DNA of 37,549 nucleotides from Candidatus Poseidoniales archaeon (GCA_009887195.1 QXXX01000020.1:1-37549); one strand, 5' to 3'. Positions 24,813 through 34,913 are shown, numbered from the stretch's first letter. The notes: generated from the sequence alone by a model not told the origin. Made by a program: numbers and translations.

Positions 24813-27800
24813 ATGAAATCAACAGTTGGATTACGCCGTTCAGCGCTTTTTATAGCACTCATTTTCTTAATTGCAGATGTCTCTGCCGCAGCCTCTTACA
24901 ACCTTGGTACGGACCAATCCAGTAGTTCCAATGATTCAGCACAAATGTATAGTGACCCAATCCTAATTGATGGCCTGCCACCATTGGTGTGCGATGATGA
25001 ATTGTGTGACCGTCCCTTGAGGATTGATTTGCGCAACAACCAACCGGCATCTGAAAAAGCAGGCTGGTGGCTGGGTTACGGGCCCGATTTAGATTGGAAC
25101 GGCATGGATGATCGACTGCAGCGAGTTATTTCGGGCTACGATTCTATCTCTCCTACTGCCATTATTGGCGATGATGGGAAAAAGACTGTAGCCATTATTG
25201 TTGATTACGCATGGCATCCAAGTGATTTGGAAATAAATCAGTTGAGAGATGTGCTAAATTTGCATAATTGGATAGGTGAAGAGAATGGTGCCTGGTTAGA
25301 TCTCCCAGAAAGCATCGATGCAATAGTAGTTGACAAGGTCCCAGTTAGCGCTTTGATGGACATTTACCATTTACCCGGAGTAGTGGTAATTGAAATGCAA
25401 AATGTGATGGTGCCAACCAATGATGTGGCTGGACAAGCAACTAGAGCCATGCCTTCTGATGTTTATACTGAATCTGCTTATGAGAGAGGTTACAGCGGTG
25501 AAGGAGTAGTTATTGCTGTACTTGATACTGGGGTAGATAACGAACACCGTTCGCTAAACGATTTTGATGATAATAATGATGCACCAGACACTGATGCTCT
25601 GTCATATGATGACCACAAGTGGGTGGCAGGATATGATGCAACTTCAGCAGCAGCCAATCCGGATGGCTCACAAGACCCGGATGATGGTCAAGGACATGGT
25701 ACTCACGTAGCAGGTTCTGCTCTGGGAACAGGCGATTCATCAAGAGTACATCGTGGCACCGCACCTGGAGCATACCTAGTAGATATCAAGGTATTGACCG
25801 ATACAGGCGGTACAAATTCACAATATTCAGTAAGCGGTATCCAGTGGATGATTAACAATGCAGATACTGATTGGGGGCATAATTCCTCTAGTCGTGGTAT
25901 ACAAATAGGTTCTATGTCATTTGGCTCGGTTTCCTCCCCGCTAAATCCCGGAGATGAAGGTGACAACGGTACCGGTGCAGAAGCACGGCTCATCAATAAC
26001 GCAACACTGACCGCAGATATCGTGTGTGTAATTGCAATGGGCAATGATGGCTCAAAAAGAGTACCATCTCCAGCAAGCGCAGATCTCGGATTTGCGGTAG
26101 CATCTGCCTCAGACTTTGGCAACATTAACCGAACTAATGACGGAATTTCCAGTTTCTCAAATTATGGGCCGAGGCTTGATGATGGTGATGATAATGAATG
26201 GGATGAATTGAAACCAGACATCGCTGCCTATGGGTCAAATATTATGTCGGCAACTGCGGCTACTGGTACATCATTACCTGGGGCTCCAAGGCCCGAAGCT
26301 GATTCCAGTTATGATGAAAAAGATGGTACTAGCATGGCAACACCAATCGCTTCAGGAATAGTGGCTTTGGTACGCGAAGCGGCACCATCGCTTGATGCCT
26401 TTGAGGTAATGGATGTCATTCGTAACTCTTCAGAAATCAGAGAAAAGGCAGCAAACACAGTTTCAGATAGATGGCATGAAGAATGGGGTTTTGGGTTAAT
26501 TGATGCCTCATGTGCAATCGATTTTGCTCTTGACCAACCTTGTACTCCACTGGAAGATACCGGTGTGGTTAATCCGCCACCAAGTGGTAACGGGAGTGGC
26601 GATTATGTTGATATTTCTCAACCATCTAATGATACATGGTGGCTTGAAGGTAATCGGGTGACGATTTCAGGTACCACGAATTTCCCCTCTTCACAACAAT
26701 TCGACCAAATACAAGTGCGAATCGTTCAATTCTTAGAATCAGGAACCGAACGTGAATTGAAGCCGTGGACTATCGCTGGAGGAGACGTTGCCAACTGGAA
26801 TTTGAACGTTAACGTGCTTGAAGACTGGGTGCAAAGTGATGAAGAGTACGTCATCGTTAGTGCTAGGGCTTATGATACAGTAACTGAAGCGGAATCTAAT
26901 ATCGATTTTAGAGTTATCAACCTGGCTAGAATGAAAGTAACTTTAGCAAGCCCTGCGGTTGGAGATTCAATCAGTGGAATGGTGGACTTTTCAGGATCTG
27001 TTGACGGGGTTCAACATGACTACATTGAATTCAAAGTTGACAACGGTCAATGGGAGTTCGGTACAGATTTGCCTGAATTGGAAGTAGGTAGTCAAGACTG
27101 GTCATTTAGTTGGGACTCAACAACTGTTTCAGATGGTTCCACGAGGATTAGTTTTAGGATGGTCAATGAATCTGGGGTGAAAACAGATGATGTGAGGAGA
27201 ACTTTTGATGTCGACAATATGCCAGCAGCGCCAGATTTTGCCTTTGCTGGCGTGGTTGAAATCCAAGATGAAGTTGGCTTACCAGTATTATCTGCTGTTG
27301 CAGGTTCAATTTTGACCGTTAAGTTCACCATCGAAAATGTCGGAGACTTAGATGCTGATGATGTCTACATCAAGTTGATTGCACCAGGTGACAATTCTGA
27401 TATTTATCCGTCTGATGTCACTTTGTCAAACCTTGACGATGGTGACTCTGTACAAGTAACTCTATACTGGTGGGCTACTGAAGTTGGCACTCACACAGTG
27501 ACCATTTCCATCGACCCATCAGGCAATTATAACGATCCTAACCCCGAAGATAATTCCTATTCCTTTTCCTTTGAAGTAGAAGAGAGGCCAGAAGAACCAA
27601 CGCTCCGGTTTATGCAAGGAGCCTACCAAACCACACCATTAATTCCAACACCTGGCGATCAGTATACTCTTAGAGTGAGAGTTGACAATCTAGGACAAAA
27701 TGATGCAACAGGGCTTACTCTTACATTGTATACAAGAATTGAATCTATAGGTTGGACTGAGGTTGACCAAGTCAGTATTCTGGTTATTCCTGGTTCAGAC

Positions 27801-29762
27801 TCAAGTTCAGGGTTCGATGAAGCTTCGTTTACAATTCCTAATAATTTATCAGTCTACGGAGGTACTGATTTTAGAGTGGTAATGTCTGGCGATGGTGTCG
27901 ATTCTGAACATTCAGAATTGCAGTTTACTGTTGTAGTCAACAATGTAGACATCGATTCACAAGTTAGACTAAATTTACTTTCAGGAGAGTCTGTTATTGA
28001 TTTTGTCGGAATGGAAGAAGGTGGTTTGCTATTCACGACTGTGGATGGGGAACTGCACGTAAGAACTGTTACAGAATCCTCTTCGGGGGCATGGTCAACT
28101 CTTGCAGATGTCAAACTGGCAGATTCTTGGGCAGGAGAATTAACGGCAATTTTACGAGATGATGGTCTTGTTCATGCAGCATGGACTGAAAACATCCTAA
28201 GTGACCAGGGTTACTTTTTGTCACATGTCGCAATGACATCAATAACAAACGCAGGTGAAACCACAGAAAAACAAACCCACATGCCGGCTTTGAAACTATC
28301 AGAAGGACGTTATTGGGGCCTTGACATGGCTAAAAAGGGGGATAGAGTAGTACTTGCCGGCTATTATCGAGACATCGCTACGGGTGGTTCTTACAACGAC
28401 ATCACCTCAATATTTGTCTTAATGTCGGATACAGCTCATATCGAAAGTTCATGGAGTTCGAGTAATATCCTATCCAATATAGATATCAAACCATCCCAAG
28501 GGGACAAATTAGCAATTGGTCTTGGGGAGGAAAATATGCATATTCTTTACCAAGAAATAAGAGATGATGTGACTGGAATTGACCGCGTTGGTATGATGTA
28601 TGCTCACGGACAAGAATGGAATCCTTCCTGGACATTCCAATACTCAGTAGGAGATTATGCCTCTAATGCCCAATTAGAAGTTTATCAAGAAAATGACCGA
28701 GATGTATTAGCGGCAACTTGGGTCGAAGGATTTGGCGGAGAATCAAAGATCGCATATGTTGTTACCGATAATTCATGGTCTGCTGAAGAACCAGATTACC
28801 TTACAGCTAGTGGAATTACTAACATGGTTATGAGCTCAAATGGTGAAGAAATTTCTATTGTGTATGATGAAATTAATGCCTATGGACCAATGACTCGGTA
28901 CGGTATTTTGGATTTAGATAACAACCATTTTGCTCTTTCAAACTTAATTGTTGAAGGGTTTATGACCGGTTATGCAACTACAACAAGTGACTCTATTATC
29001 TTAGTATCTTCCAGTAGTGGAACTTTGTCGTTTAGAACAATAGTCTCTTTGGAAGATGAAAGGCTCGAGGCAGAGGAGAAATCATTCCTTGATAGCCTAC
29101 TTGAACCATTACCCGGTGATGAAAATACAAAAGCATTGATGTTGATTATTACTGCGTTATTGATTGCCTCAATCTTCCTTTATCTTGTAGTATCTTTACG
29201 CTCTTCCAACAGAGAGGTCGAGGAAAAGATGCTATCTGCTACTCTGGTTGAAGATGATGATTCAGTTGAAATAATGGTTGATATTGAAAGTGATGATGAA
29301 CCCTCAATGGCGATAAATTTAGATTCTGAGGAGTTAGTCGTGCAATCTTTAGTTGCTACGATTGTTGATGAGCCTGTAGTAGAAGAGGACAGTTTAGCTC
29401 AGACCTTAGAGATAAAAGCAGAATCAGGTGAAGGAAATTCACGCCTTGAACGGCGAATGAAGCGTAAGAAACAGAGAGATTTAGTCGAGATGACTGAGAA
29501 TATGATGGCCAACTTACCGCCACTACCTGCTCTAGATGGACAGGTGCCGTTCGCTATGCCCGCCACAGACGCTGTGTTATCACCACTTCCTGAATTGCCC
29601 CCAATCGGCGATGGCCCTCTACCTCCTCTACCAGGGGCGATGGGGATGTCAATTCCACAAAAGGAAGCCAAATGTAGTGAATGCTCTGCTAAATTCACCA
29701 TCAAGGACCTTAGACTTACCAAGGTCGAATGTCCAATATGCTCTAGCACTGTTCAATTGTAG
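24813..29762 (+). CDS. Giant secreted, membrane-anchored subtilisin-like (S8) serine protease with CARDB-like modules and cytoplasmic zinc ribbon
   Basis: 1649 aa. N-terminal signal-like hydrophobic segment; catalytic triad motifs VIAVLDTGVD, GHGTHVAGSALG, DGTSMATPIASG; Ig/CARDB-like repeats (FTIENVGDLDADDVYIKL, VRVDNLGQNDATGLTLTL); TM KALMLIITALLIASIFLYLVVSL; terminal CSECSAKF-//-CPICSSTVQL. Confidence 0.92.
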   Translation: MKSTVGLRRSALFIALIFLIADVSAAASYNLGTDQSSSSNDSAQMYSDPILIDGLPPLVCDDELCDRPLRIDLRNNQPASEKAGWWLGYGPDLDWNGMDDRLQRVISGYDSISPTAIIGDDGKKTVAIIVDYAWHPSDLEINQLRDVLNLHNWIGEENGAWLDLPESIDAIVVDKVPVSALMDIYHLPGVVVIEMQNVMVPTNDVAGQATRAMPSDVYTESAYERGYSGEGVVIAVLDTGVDNEHRSLNDFDDNNDAPDTDALSYDDHKWVAGYDATSAAANPDGSQDPDDGQGHGTHVAGSALGTGDSSRVHRGTAPGAYLVDIKVLTDTGGTNSQYSVSGIQWMINNADTDWGHNSSSRGIQIGSMSFGSVSSPLNPGDEGDNGTGAEARLINNATLTADIVCVIAMGNDGSKRVPSPASADLGFAVASASDFGNINRTNDGISSFSNYGPRLDDGDDNEWDELKPDIAAYGSNIMSATAATGTSLPGAPRPEADSSYDEKDGTSMATPIASGIVALVREAAPSLDAFEVMDVIRNSSEIREKAANTVSDRWHEEWGFGLIDASCAIDFALDQPCTPLEDTGVVNPPPSGNGSGDYVDISQPSNDTWWLEGNRVTISGTTNFPSSQQFDQIQVRIVQFLESGTERELKPWTIAGGDVANWNLNVNVLEDWVQSDEEYVIVSARAYDTVTEAESNIDFRVINLARMKVTLASPAVGDSISGMVDFSGSVDGVQHDYIEFKVDNGQWEFGTDLPELEVGSQDWSFSWDSTTVSDGSTRISFRMVNESGVKTDDVRRTFDVDNMPAAPDFAFAGVVEIQDEVGLPVLSAVAGSILTVKFTIENVGDLDADDVYIKLIAPGDNSDIYPSDVTLSNLDDGDSVQVTLYWWATEVGTHTVTISIDPSGNYNDPNPEDNSYSFSFEVEERPEEPTLRFMQGAYQTTPLIPTPGDQYTLRVRVDNLGQNDATGLTLTLYTRIESIGWTEVDQVSILVIPGSDSSSGFDEASFTIPNNLSVYGGTDFRVVMSGDGVDSEHSELQFTVVVNNVDIDSQVRLNLLSGESVIDFVGMEEGGLLFTTVDGELHVRTVTESSSGAWSTLADVKLADSWAGELTAILRDDGLVHAAWTENILSDQGYFLSHVAMTSITNAGETTEKQTHMPALKLSEGRYWGLDMAKKGDRVVLAGYYRDIATGGSYNDITSIFVLMSDTAHIESSWSSSNILSNIDIKPSQGDKLAIGLGEENMHILYQEIRDDVTGIDRVGMMYAHGQEWNPSWTFQYSVGDYASNAQLEVYQENDRDVLAATWVEGFGGESKIAYVVTDNSWSAEEPDYLTASGITNMVMSSNGEEISIVYDEINAYGPMTRYGILDLDNNHFALSNLIVEGFMTGYATTTSDSIILVSSSSGTLSFRTIVSLEDERLEAEEKSFLDSLLEPLPGDENTKALMLIITALLIASIFLYLVVSLRSSNREVEEKMLSATLVEDDDSVEIMVDIESDDEPSMAINLDSEELVVQSLVATIVDEPVVEEDSLAQTLEIKAESGEGNSRLERRMKRKKQRDLVEMTENMMANLPPLPALDGQVPFAMPATDAVLSPLPELPPIGDGPLPPLPGAMGMSIPQKEAKCSECSAKFTIKDLRLTKVECPICSSTVQL

Positions 29763-29770
29763 GTATTTTC

Positions 29771-31591
29771 ATGTGCGGTATTTTTGGATATATGGGCCCT
29801 AAACAAGCCTCACCTATTTTGGTAGAGGGATTGCGCAAACTCGAATATCGTGGTTATGATTCCTCAGGTATTGCCATTAAAAATGGTGATTTCAAAATCT
29901 ACAAAAAAATAGGTAAGGTTGCTGAATTACAATCAATACTTCCTAAACAAATACCCGGTAATGTCGGAATTGCCCATACTAGATGGGCCACACACGGTGG
30001 AGTGACCGACCCCAATGCTCACCCTCACTTATCAGAAAACGGGAAGGTTGTGATAGTTCACAATGGGATAATAGAAAACGCTCGAATTTTTAGATCAATA
30101 CTAACTCGAAAAGGAGTAGTGTTTCACAGCGAAACAGATTCTGAGGTTATTTCACATATTCTAGAATATGAACTGGCAAGGGATAATTCACCAACTAAGG
30201 CACTGCGTAGGACGCTCTCTAAACTGGTAGGAACCTGGGGGCTATGTGCTATTTTCTTGGAACATGATGTTATGGTTTGTGCTCGAAATGGGTCACCACT
30301 GATTATCGGACAAGGTGATGGAGAAACATTCGTATCAAGCGATCCACATGCGCTATCTACACATACACAGCGAGTTGTATTCATGGAAGATGGCGATATC
30401 GCCACCTTGACTCATGATAATATCACTATGAGTAACATTCATGGACATTCTTTAGATACAGATGTAACCATCCTTGAGGAAGAATGGGAAGAAGCGGTAC
30501 TCGGAGACTTTGAACATTATATGTTAAAGGAGATTTATGAACAACCAGATGCGCTAAGGCAATGTATCAACGGACGGTTTGATAGAGTTAGAGGGAACGG
30601 TCGGCTAGGTGGCCTGAAACTGACGCCACTCGAACTTTCTAAGCTCCCACACGTTAGGCTACTGGGCTGTGGTACAGCAAACCATGCTGCAGAAATAGGC
30701 GGGTTTTTGATTGAATCCCTGGCTAGAATCCCATCATTTGCTCATATCTCTAGTGAATTTAGAACCAATGAGCCGGTAATCAACCCTAATGCTCTACATT
30801 TCGCAGTATCACAATCAGGAGAAACAGCAGATACTTTATCGGCGGTAAAAGAAATTCTTCTAAAAGGCGGCAAAGTTCACGGTGTGATAAATGTAGTCGG
30901 CTCATCAATTGCTAGGCTATGTGGTCAAGGAGTTTACATCCACTCAGGACCCGAACAAGCTGTAGCATCGACTAAGGCTTTCTCTAACATGGTGACTGCG
31001 CTAACAATTTTTGCTATTCAAGTTGGTCGCTCAAGAACCTTGAGCAAGGAAAAGGGCAAGGAAATAATCGATAATCTTCAACAACTACCGCACTTAATCG
31101 AAGAGTATCTAGAACACCAAGGACCAATAATGGAAGCCGTTGATTTAGTAAAACATGCCAAATGCGTATTATTTCTTGGCCGTGGTATTTCAGCACCTGT
31201 GGCCAAAGAGGGCGCACTAAAATTAATGGAAGTTGCTTACATTCCTTGCTTGGCATACCCTGCTGGTGAGATGAAGCATGGCCCTATTGCATTATTAGAA
31301 GAGGGTAGTCCGGTTATCTTCGTGGTACCTAATGACCACGTAAAAGAGAAATCACGTTCGGCAATCCATGAATGTCGTGCTAGAGGTGCTAAAATAATTT
31401 TAATCCACGAGGCTGGTGACGATATTAGTGGGGAAGGAGACATAAACATTCCAATTCCGCAAGTCAATAATTATCTTTCACCAATGCTTTCGGTAATTCC
31501 TCTGCAATTAATTGCTTATCATACGGCTTTAGCACTTGGCTGTGATGTAGATCGACCAAGAAACCTGGCAAAATCAGTTACCGTTGAATGA
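29771..31591 (+). CDS. glmS: Glutamine--fructose-6-phosphate aminotransferase (isomerizing)
   Basis: 606 aa. MCGIFGYMG (N-terminal Cys glutaminase), HTRWATHGG, HNGIIEN, SIS domains (LGCGTANHAA, SQSGETADTLSA), C-terminal DVDRPRNLAKSVTVE. Confidence 0.96.
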   Translation: MCGIFGYMGPKQASPILVEGLRKLEYRGYDSSGIAIKNGDFKIYKKIGKVAELQSILPKQIPGNVGIAHTRWATHGGVTDPNAHPHLSENGKVVIVHNGIIENARIFRSILTRKGVVFHSETDSEVISHILEYELARDNSPTKALRRTLSKLVGTWGLCAIFLEHDVMVCARNGSPLIIGQGDGETFVSSDPHALSTHTQRVVFMEDGDIATLTHDNITMSNIHGHSLDTDVTILEEEWEEAVLGDFEHYMLKEIYEQPDALRQCINGRFDRVRGNGRLGGLKLTPLELSKLPHVRLLGCGTANHAAEIGGFLIESLARIPSFAHISSEFRTNEPVINPNALHFAVSQSGETADTLSAVKEILLKGGKVHGVINVVGSSIARLCGQGVYIHSGPEQAVASTKAFSNMVTALTIFAIQVGRSRTLSKEKGKEIIDNLQQLPHLIEEYLEHQGPIMEAVDLVKHAKCVLFLGRGISAPVAKEGALKLMEVAYIPCLAYPAGEMKHGPIALLEEGSPVIFVVPNDHVKEKSRSAIHECRARGAKIILIHEAGDDISGEGDINIPIPQVNNYLSPMLSVIPLQLIAYHTALALGCDVDRPRNLAKSVTVE

Positions 31592-32311
31592 TTAAAGAGT
31601 GGTAAATCTCTGTTCTTCAGACTTCCAAGTAAACGGTTTATATCCTAGAATATGGTTAGTATGACGCATCTTGATGACGCTTAATTTTCTACTAACATCA
31701 TCATTAGAACGTTCCATTACCAGATGGATTACACCATCTGCGAGGTAATCTTCAATGCCATATTCACCAAATTGTTTGTGATCCTCTCCAGTCATTTCAC
31801 AGATGAAGAATGAAGTAAGCCCTAGTCTTCTAACCGCCTCAAATAATCGGAAAATTTCATCTCTTGGGTTTTCCATTTTTGTCAGGGTAAAGAATGCACC
31901 TAATGAGTCAAACACGAGTAATTCAAACCCGATAGATTGCCGGTATGACGTCAATTGTTTGATTAATTGACCCATCCAATCTACTCGATTACTCATACCT
32001 TGTTCATCCAGTTGGACTCGTAAGTCTACTAAGTCGATAATCGCAATACGATTTCTAACTCTAGGGTCATCAACATTCATTCCCATATTGCTCATGTGGG
32101 CGCGTAGCGACTCTTTGCCTTGCTCTAAGGTGATATAAATTCCACTAGTCTCACCGTACAATACTGCGTTGTAAAGCATGGAAAAAGTCAGACTTGACTT
32201 CATTGCTCCAGACGCACCTGCCACCAAGCATATGTGTCCTTGTGGGATTCCGCCCTGCATATTTTCGTCTAATCCTTCAATGTGGGTTGGTATTCTTTCT
32301 AGTCCAGACAT
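31592..32311 (-). CDS. KaiC/RAD55-like RecA-superfamily ATPase
   Basis: GLDENMQGGIPQGHICLVAGASGAMKSSLTFSMLYNAVLYGETSGIYITLEQ, LLVFDSLGAFF, VIKMRHTNHILGYKPFTW. Start placed at MSGLERIPTHIEGLDE (ORF reaches 32383). Confidence 0.8.
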   Translation of the reverse strand: MSGLERIPTHIEGLDENMQGGIPQGHICLVAGASGAMKSSLTFSMLYNAVLYGETSGIYITLEQGKESLRAHMSNMGMNVDDPRVRNRIAIIDLVDLRVQLDEQGMSNRVDWMGQLIKQLTSYRQSIGFELLVFDSLGAFFTLTKMENPRDEIFRLFEAVRRLGLTSFFICEMTGEDHKQFGEYGIEDYLADGVIHLVMERSNDDVSRKLSVIKMRHTNHILGYKPFTWKSEEQRFTTL

Positions 32312-32415
32312 GCGGCCACCGTTTGTCGGATTGCTATCAATCACTTGAATATGTCTAAAAATTGGGACGTGCAAAAATAACAATGTTGATTCAGTATAAT
32401 GAACGCCTTGGATTC

Positions 32416-32988
32416 ATGAGGGTGTGGCTTGCTTCTGCGTCAACGCGACGCAAGGAGATGTTGCAGCCACTATTTGATAACCTTCAATGCGAAGCACTTG
32501 AGTTGGTTGACGAGTCATCCAATGCGAATACCGTTCCCGGACAAATATTAGAAATATGTCAAAAAAAAGCAGCTGCTGTAAATAATTCACAAGGTTTTGA
32601 TGTGGTTATTGTTAGTGATACAATGTTACAAGACCCGGATTCTGATGACTTAGCCATGGGTAAAGCAAACGATGCTATCGAAGCTGCGGCTATGTTGCAT
32701 CGCCTGTCTGGTCGCCGACATAGGGTTTGGTCTGCTACCGGTATTTTCCACCAAGGTAACTGGGAATTTCATCTAAATCAATCGATTGTAGAGTTTGATA
32801 TACTGACCGATGATGTTCTTGTTGAGATGGTGTTAAACAAATCTTGGTTAGGTAAAGCCGGTGCTTATGATTTGGCTGGACCCATGAGTAATTATGCTCG
32901 ATTAGTGGAAGGCGATGAGGCCACTGTTCTAGGGATTGCCGCTGATGCAATGGAATTATTAGTTTCATTAAGTAACTACGAGATATAA
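32416..32988 (+). CDS. Maf-like nucleotide pyrophosphatase
   Basis: MRVWLASASTRRKEML (Maf N-terminal motif), VIVSDTM, LHRLSGRRHRVWSATG, LGKAGAYDLAG...LVEGDEATVLGI. Start at the ATG at 32416 (ORF begins 32362). Confidence 0.82.
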   Translation: MRVWLASASTRRKEMLQPLFDNLQCEALELVDESSNANTVPGQILEICQKKAAAVNNSQGFDVVIVSDTMLQDPDSDDLAMGKANDAIEAAAMLHRLSGRRHRVWSATGIFHQGNWEFHLNQSIVEFDILTDDVLVEMVLNKSWLGKAGAYDLAGPMSNYARLVEGDEATVLGIAADAMELLVSLSNYEI

Positions 32989-34265
32989 CGCTCATAATGC
33001 ATTGGCATCCGGTGCCATGTATCCATTGATAGAATCAAATCCTTAAACAAGATAATTACCATATAACCCATCATTGATAATAAAGCGAAATTCCTCATGA
33101 AAAAGTATACTAAATCAGAATTATCGCCAAATATAGTAACCTTGAATCCAATCATGAATAATGAAGCAACTCCTATTACATTGAATGTCAATAATTTGTA
33201 GAGTTTAGAACGGTTATGTATTGATTGGTGTAAATGGTCCCTGTGTAGGTAAACTCCTGAGCCCCATATTGAGAGCATCGCCGTTGAGAATATTAGGGTC
33301 ACATAAGAAATATTGGTGAATTTCCCTTCGTCAAAATTTGGGATTAATGCCATAACACCTGCTACGAGAAAATACCATTGGGCAGAACCGATTAGTGTGG
33401 AATGGGGTTTTGCATCTTTACCAATTGCATAGCGAAGCATTTTCATCGGCCTAGTGGAAATAAAGGCCCATAAAAACGGCAACGACTGTGTGACATTTGC
33501 TAAATTCTCAGTGACCTGGCCTCTTTCATACATTAATACTGAAAAGCAATGAATTAGTGCTAAAACAAGATAAATTGCGACTACAGGTCTGAAATCTGTG
33601 AATTTTACTAAACCCCAAGACAGTCTCCTATTGAAGTGAGCAAGTATTAAACTCAAGGCAATAGTACCCATCATAACTACAACATTAAACGAAAAACCAA
33701 AATCAAGAAAACCAGTATTTTGTCGGAAAATCCAACAAGCCAGAATGACTAGGGCTGAACCGGGAATTAGTAGTGCCGGTATCAGTGCGATATTGCCACA
33801 ATTAATCCCATTACTCATCGCACTGAGGTGTAATTTCCAACTAGGCCAAGCGATGGTAACCACTCCCCAACATAATAGAACAAGTCCAACAGTTGCCATC
33901 TCCAACATCAATTGTAAATCATTAGTGAAAATCCCACCAATAATCAATAGTTGTCCAATAATATTGATCAATAGGTACTGATTTGAATGAGTGTGAGTGT
34001 ACGCCTTACTATTATGAGTTATTGGAAATAAATCGAAGGTAATTCCAACAACCATTGACATTAACCAGCCAAGAGTAATTAAAGCAGTAAGGATAAAAGC
34101 AATTTCTAGTCGATAATTCTCCTGCCGAAATGAATATTCTGATTCGGTATAAGACAGCCACGAAACGGCCAACATGAACGGGACTGTCATCACCATAGAT
34201 GAGGTGAAGTGAGGTACATATGACCCGCTTAAACCCGAAAATGGATGTTTTAACTTATCGGCCAC
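32976..34265 (-). CDS. Polytopic membrane protein of unknown function, His-containing
   Basis: 429 aa, roughly 10-12 hydrophobic segments; His-containing stretches (THNSKAYTHTHSNQ, HRDHLHQSIH). No confident family. Confidence 0.65.
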   Translation of the reverse strand: MADKLKHPFSGLSGSYVPHFTSSMVMTVPFMLAVSWLSYTESEYSFRQENYRLEIAFILTALITLGWLMSMVVGITFDLFPITHNSKAYTHTHSNQYLLINIIGQLLIIGGIFTNDLQLMLEMATVGLVLLCWGVVTIAWPSWKLHLSAMSNGINCGNIALIPALLIPGSALVILACWIFRQNTGFLDFGFSFNVVVMMGTIALSLILAHFNRRLSWGLVKFTDFRPVVAIYLVLALIHCFSVLMYERGQVTENLANVTQSLPFLWAFISTRPMKMLRYAIGKDAKPHSTLIGSAQWYFLVAGVMALIPNFDEGKFTNISYVTLIFSTAMLSIWGSGVYLHRDHLHQSIHNRSKLYKLLTFNVIGVASLFMIGFKVTIFGDNSDLVYFFMRNFALLSMMGYMVIILFKDLILSMDTWHRMPMHYERYIS

Positions 34266-34313
34266 ACACTATGCAGTCAAATATCCTTTTTAAGGCGATT
34301 TCCGACGTTTTTG

Positions 34314-34904
34314 TTAATTCATCAGTGTACTTATGCCTAAATCATGGTTGCCGGTGTCGACAATTACATCACTTCCGGGTATCATTAACAACTTATCTTC
34401 TGAGTCCAAAGCGAAAATTCCGACACCAACTTCCTCACTCATCATCTTTAATTCTCTGCGACATGCATTTTGGTGTGAATCCATATGAAACATACTTCGT
34501 AAATCAACAATAATTGTATCTCCATTGGTAACTCTTTGAGCAATGCCCCGTGTTGGTATCTGCTTCTTTTCATTAGGTGCAATATATCTTAATGCTCTAG
34601 ATGGAAATGATCTTCTAGCCAAATTCTGAACTCCCAAGTCGTGAAAAGCTTCACCATCAGCAGTTAATGGTCCGTTCCAATTAAGTGGGACGACGCTTTT
34701 TCGAGTGATTGGTTTCTGTTTGGTCGGCGTTGGTAATAATGCAGGAGTCTCGGGTTCTATTTCGACAATAGTTTGTTGAGTCAGGCTATTAGGTGTTAAT
34801 TCATTTACGGGTTGGCTTTCTGGTTTCTTACCAGTGGGCTTTTTTTGCTTCTTGACACTGCCATCAGGATCAGGTAAGCCAAAGAAACTCCACAGGTTAG
34901 CCAT
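34314..34904 (-). CDS. SepF-like protein (candidate FtsZ membrane anchor)
   Basis: 196 aa. N-terminal amphipathic MANLWSFFGLPD, Pro/Gln/Thr-rich linker, C-terminal domain ALRYIAPNEK...NGDTIIVDLRSMFHMDSHQNACRRELKMMSEEVGVGIFALDSEDKLLMIPGSDVIVD resembling the SepF core fold pattern. Confidence 0.6.
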   Translation of the reverse strand: MANLWSFFGLPDPDGSVKKQKKPTGKKPESQPVNELTPNSLTQQTIVEIEPETPALLPTPTKQKPITRKSVVPLNWNGPLTADGEAFHDLGVQNLARRSFPSRALRYIAPNEKKQIPTRGIAQRVTNGDTIIVDLRSMFHMDSHQNACRRELKMMSEEVGVGIFALDSEDKLLMIPGSDVIVDTGNHDLGISTLMN

Positions 34905-34913
34905 TTTTCCACT

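Noticed and set aside
25703-26125. Minus-strand 140-aa ORF inside the subtilase
   Set aside because: Overlaps the catalytic-domain coding region of the S8 protease in antisense; composition not protein-like.
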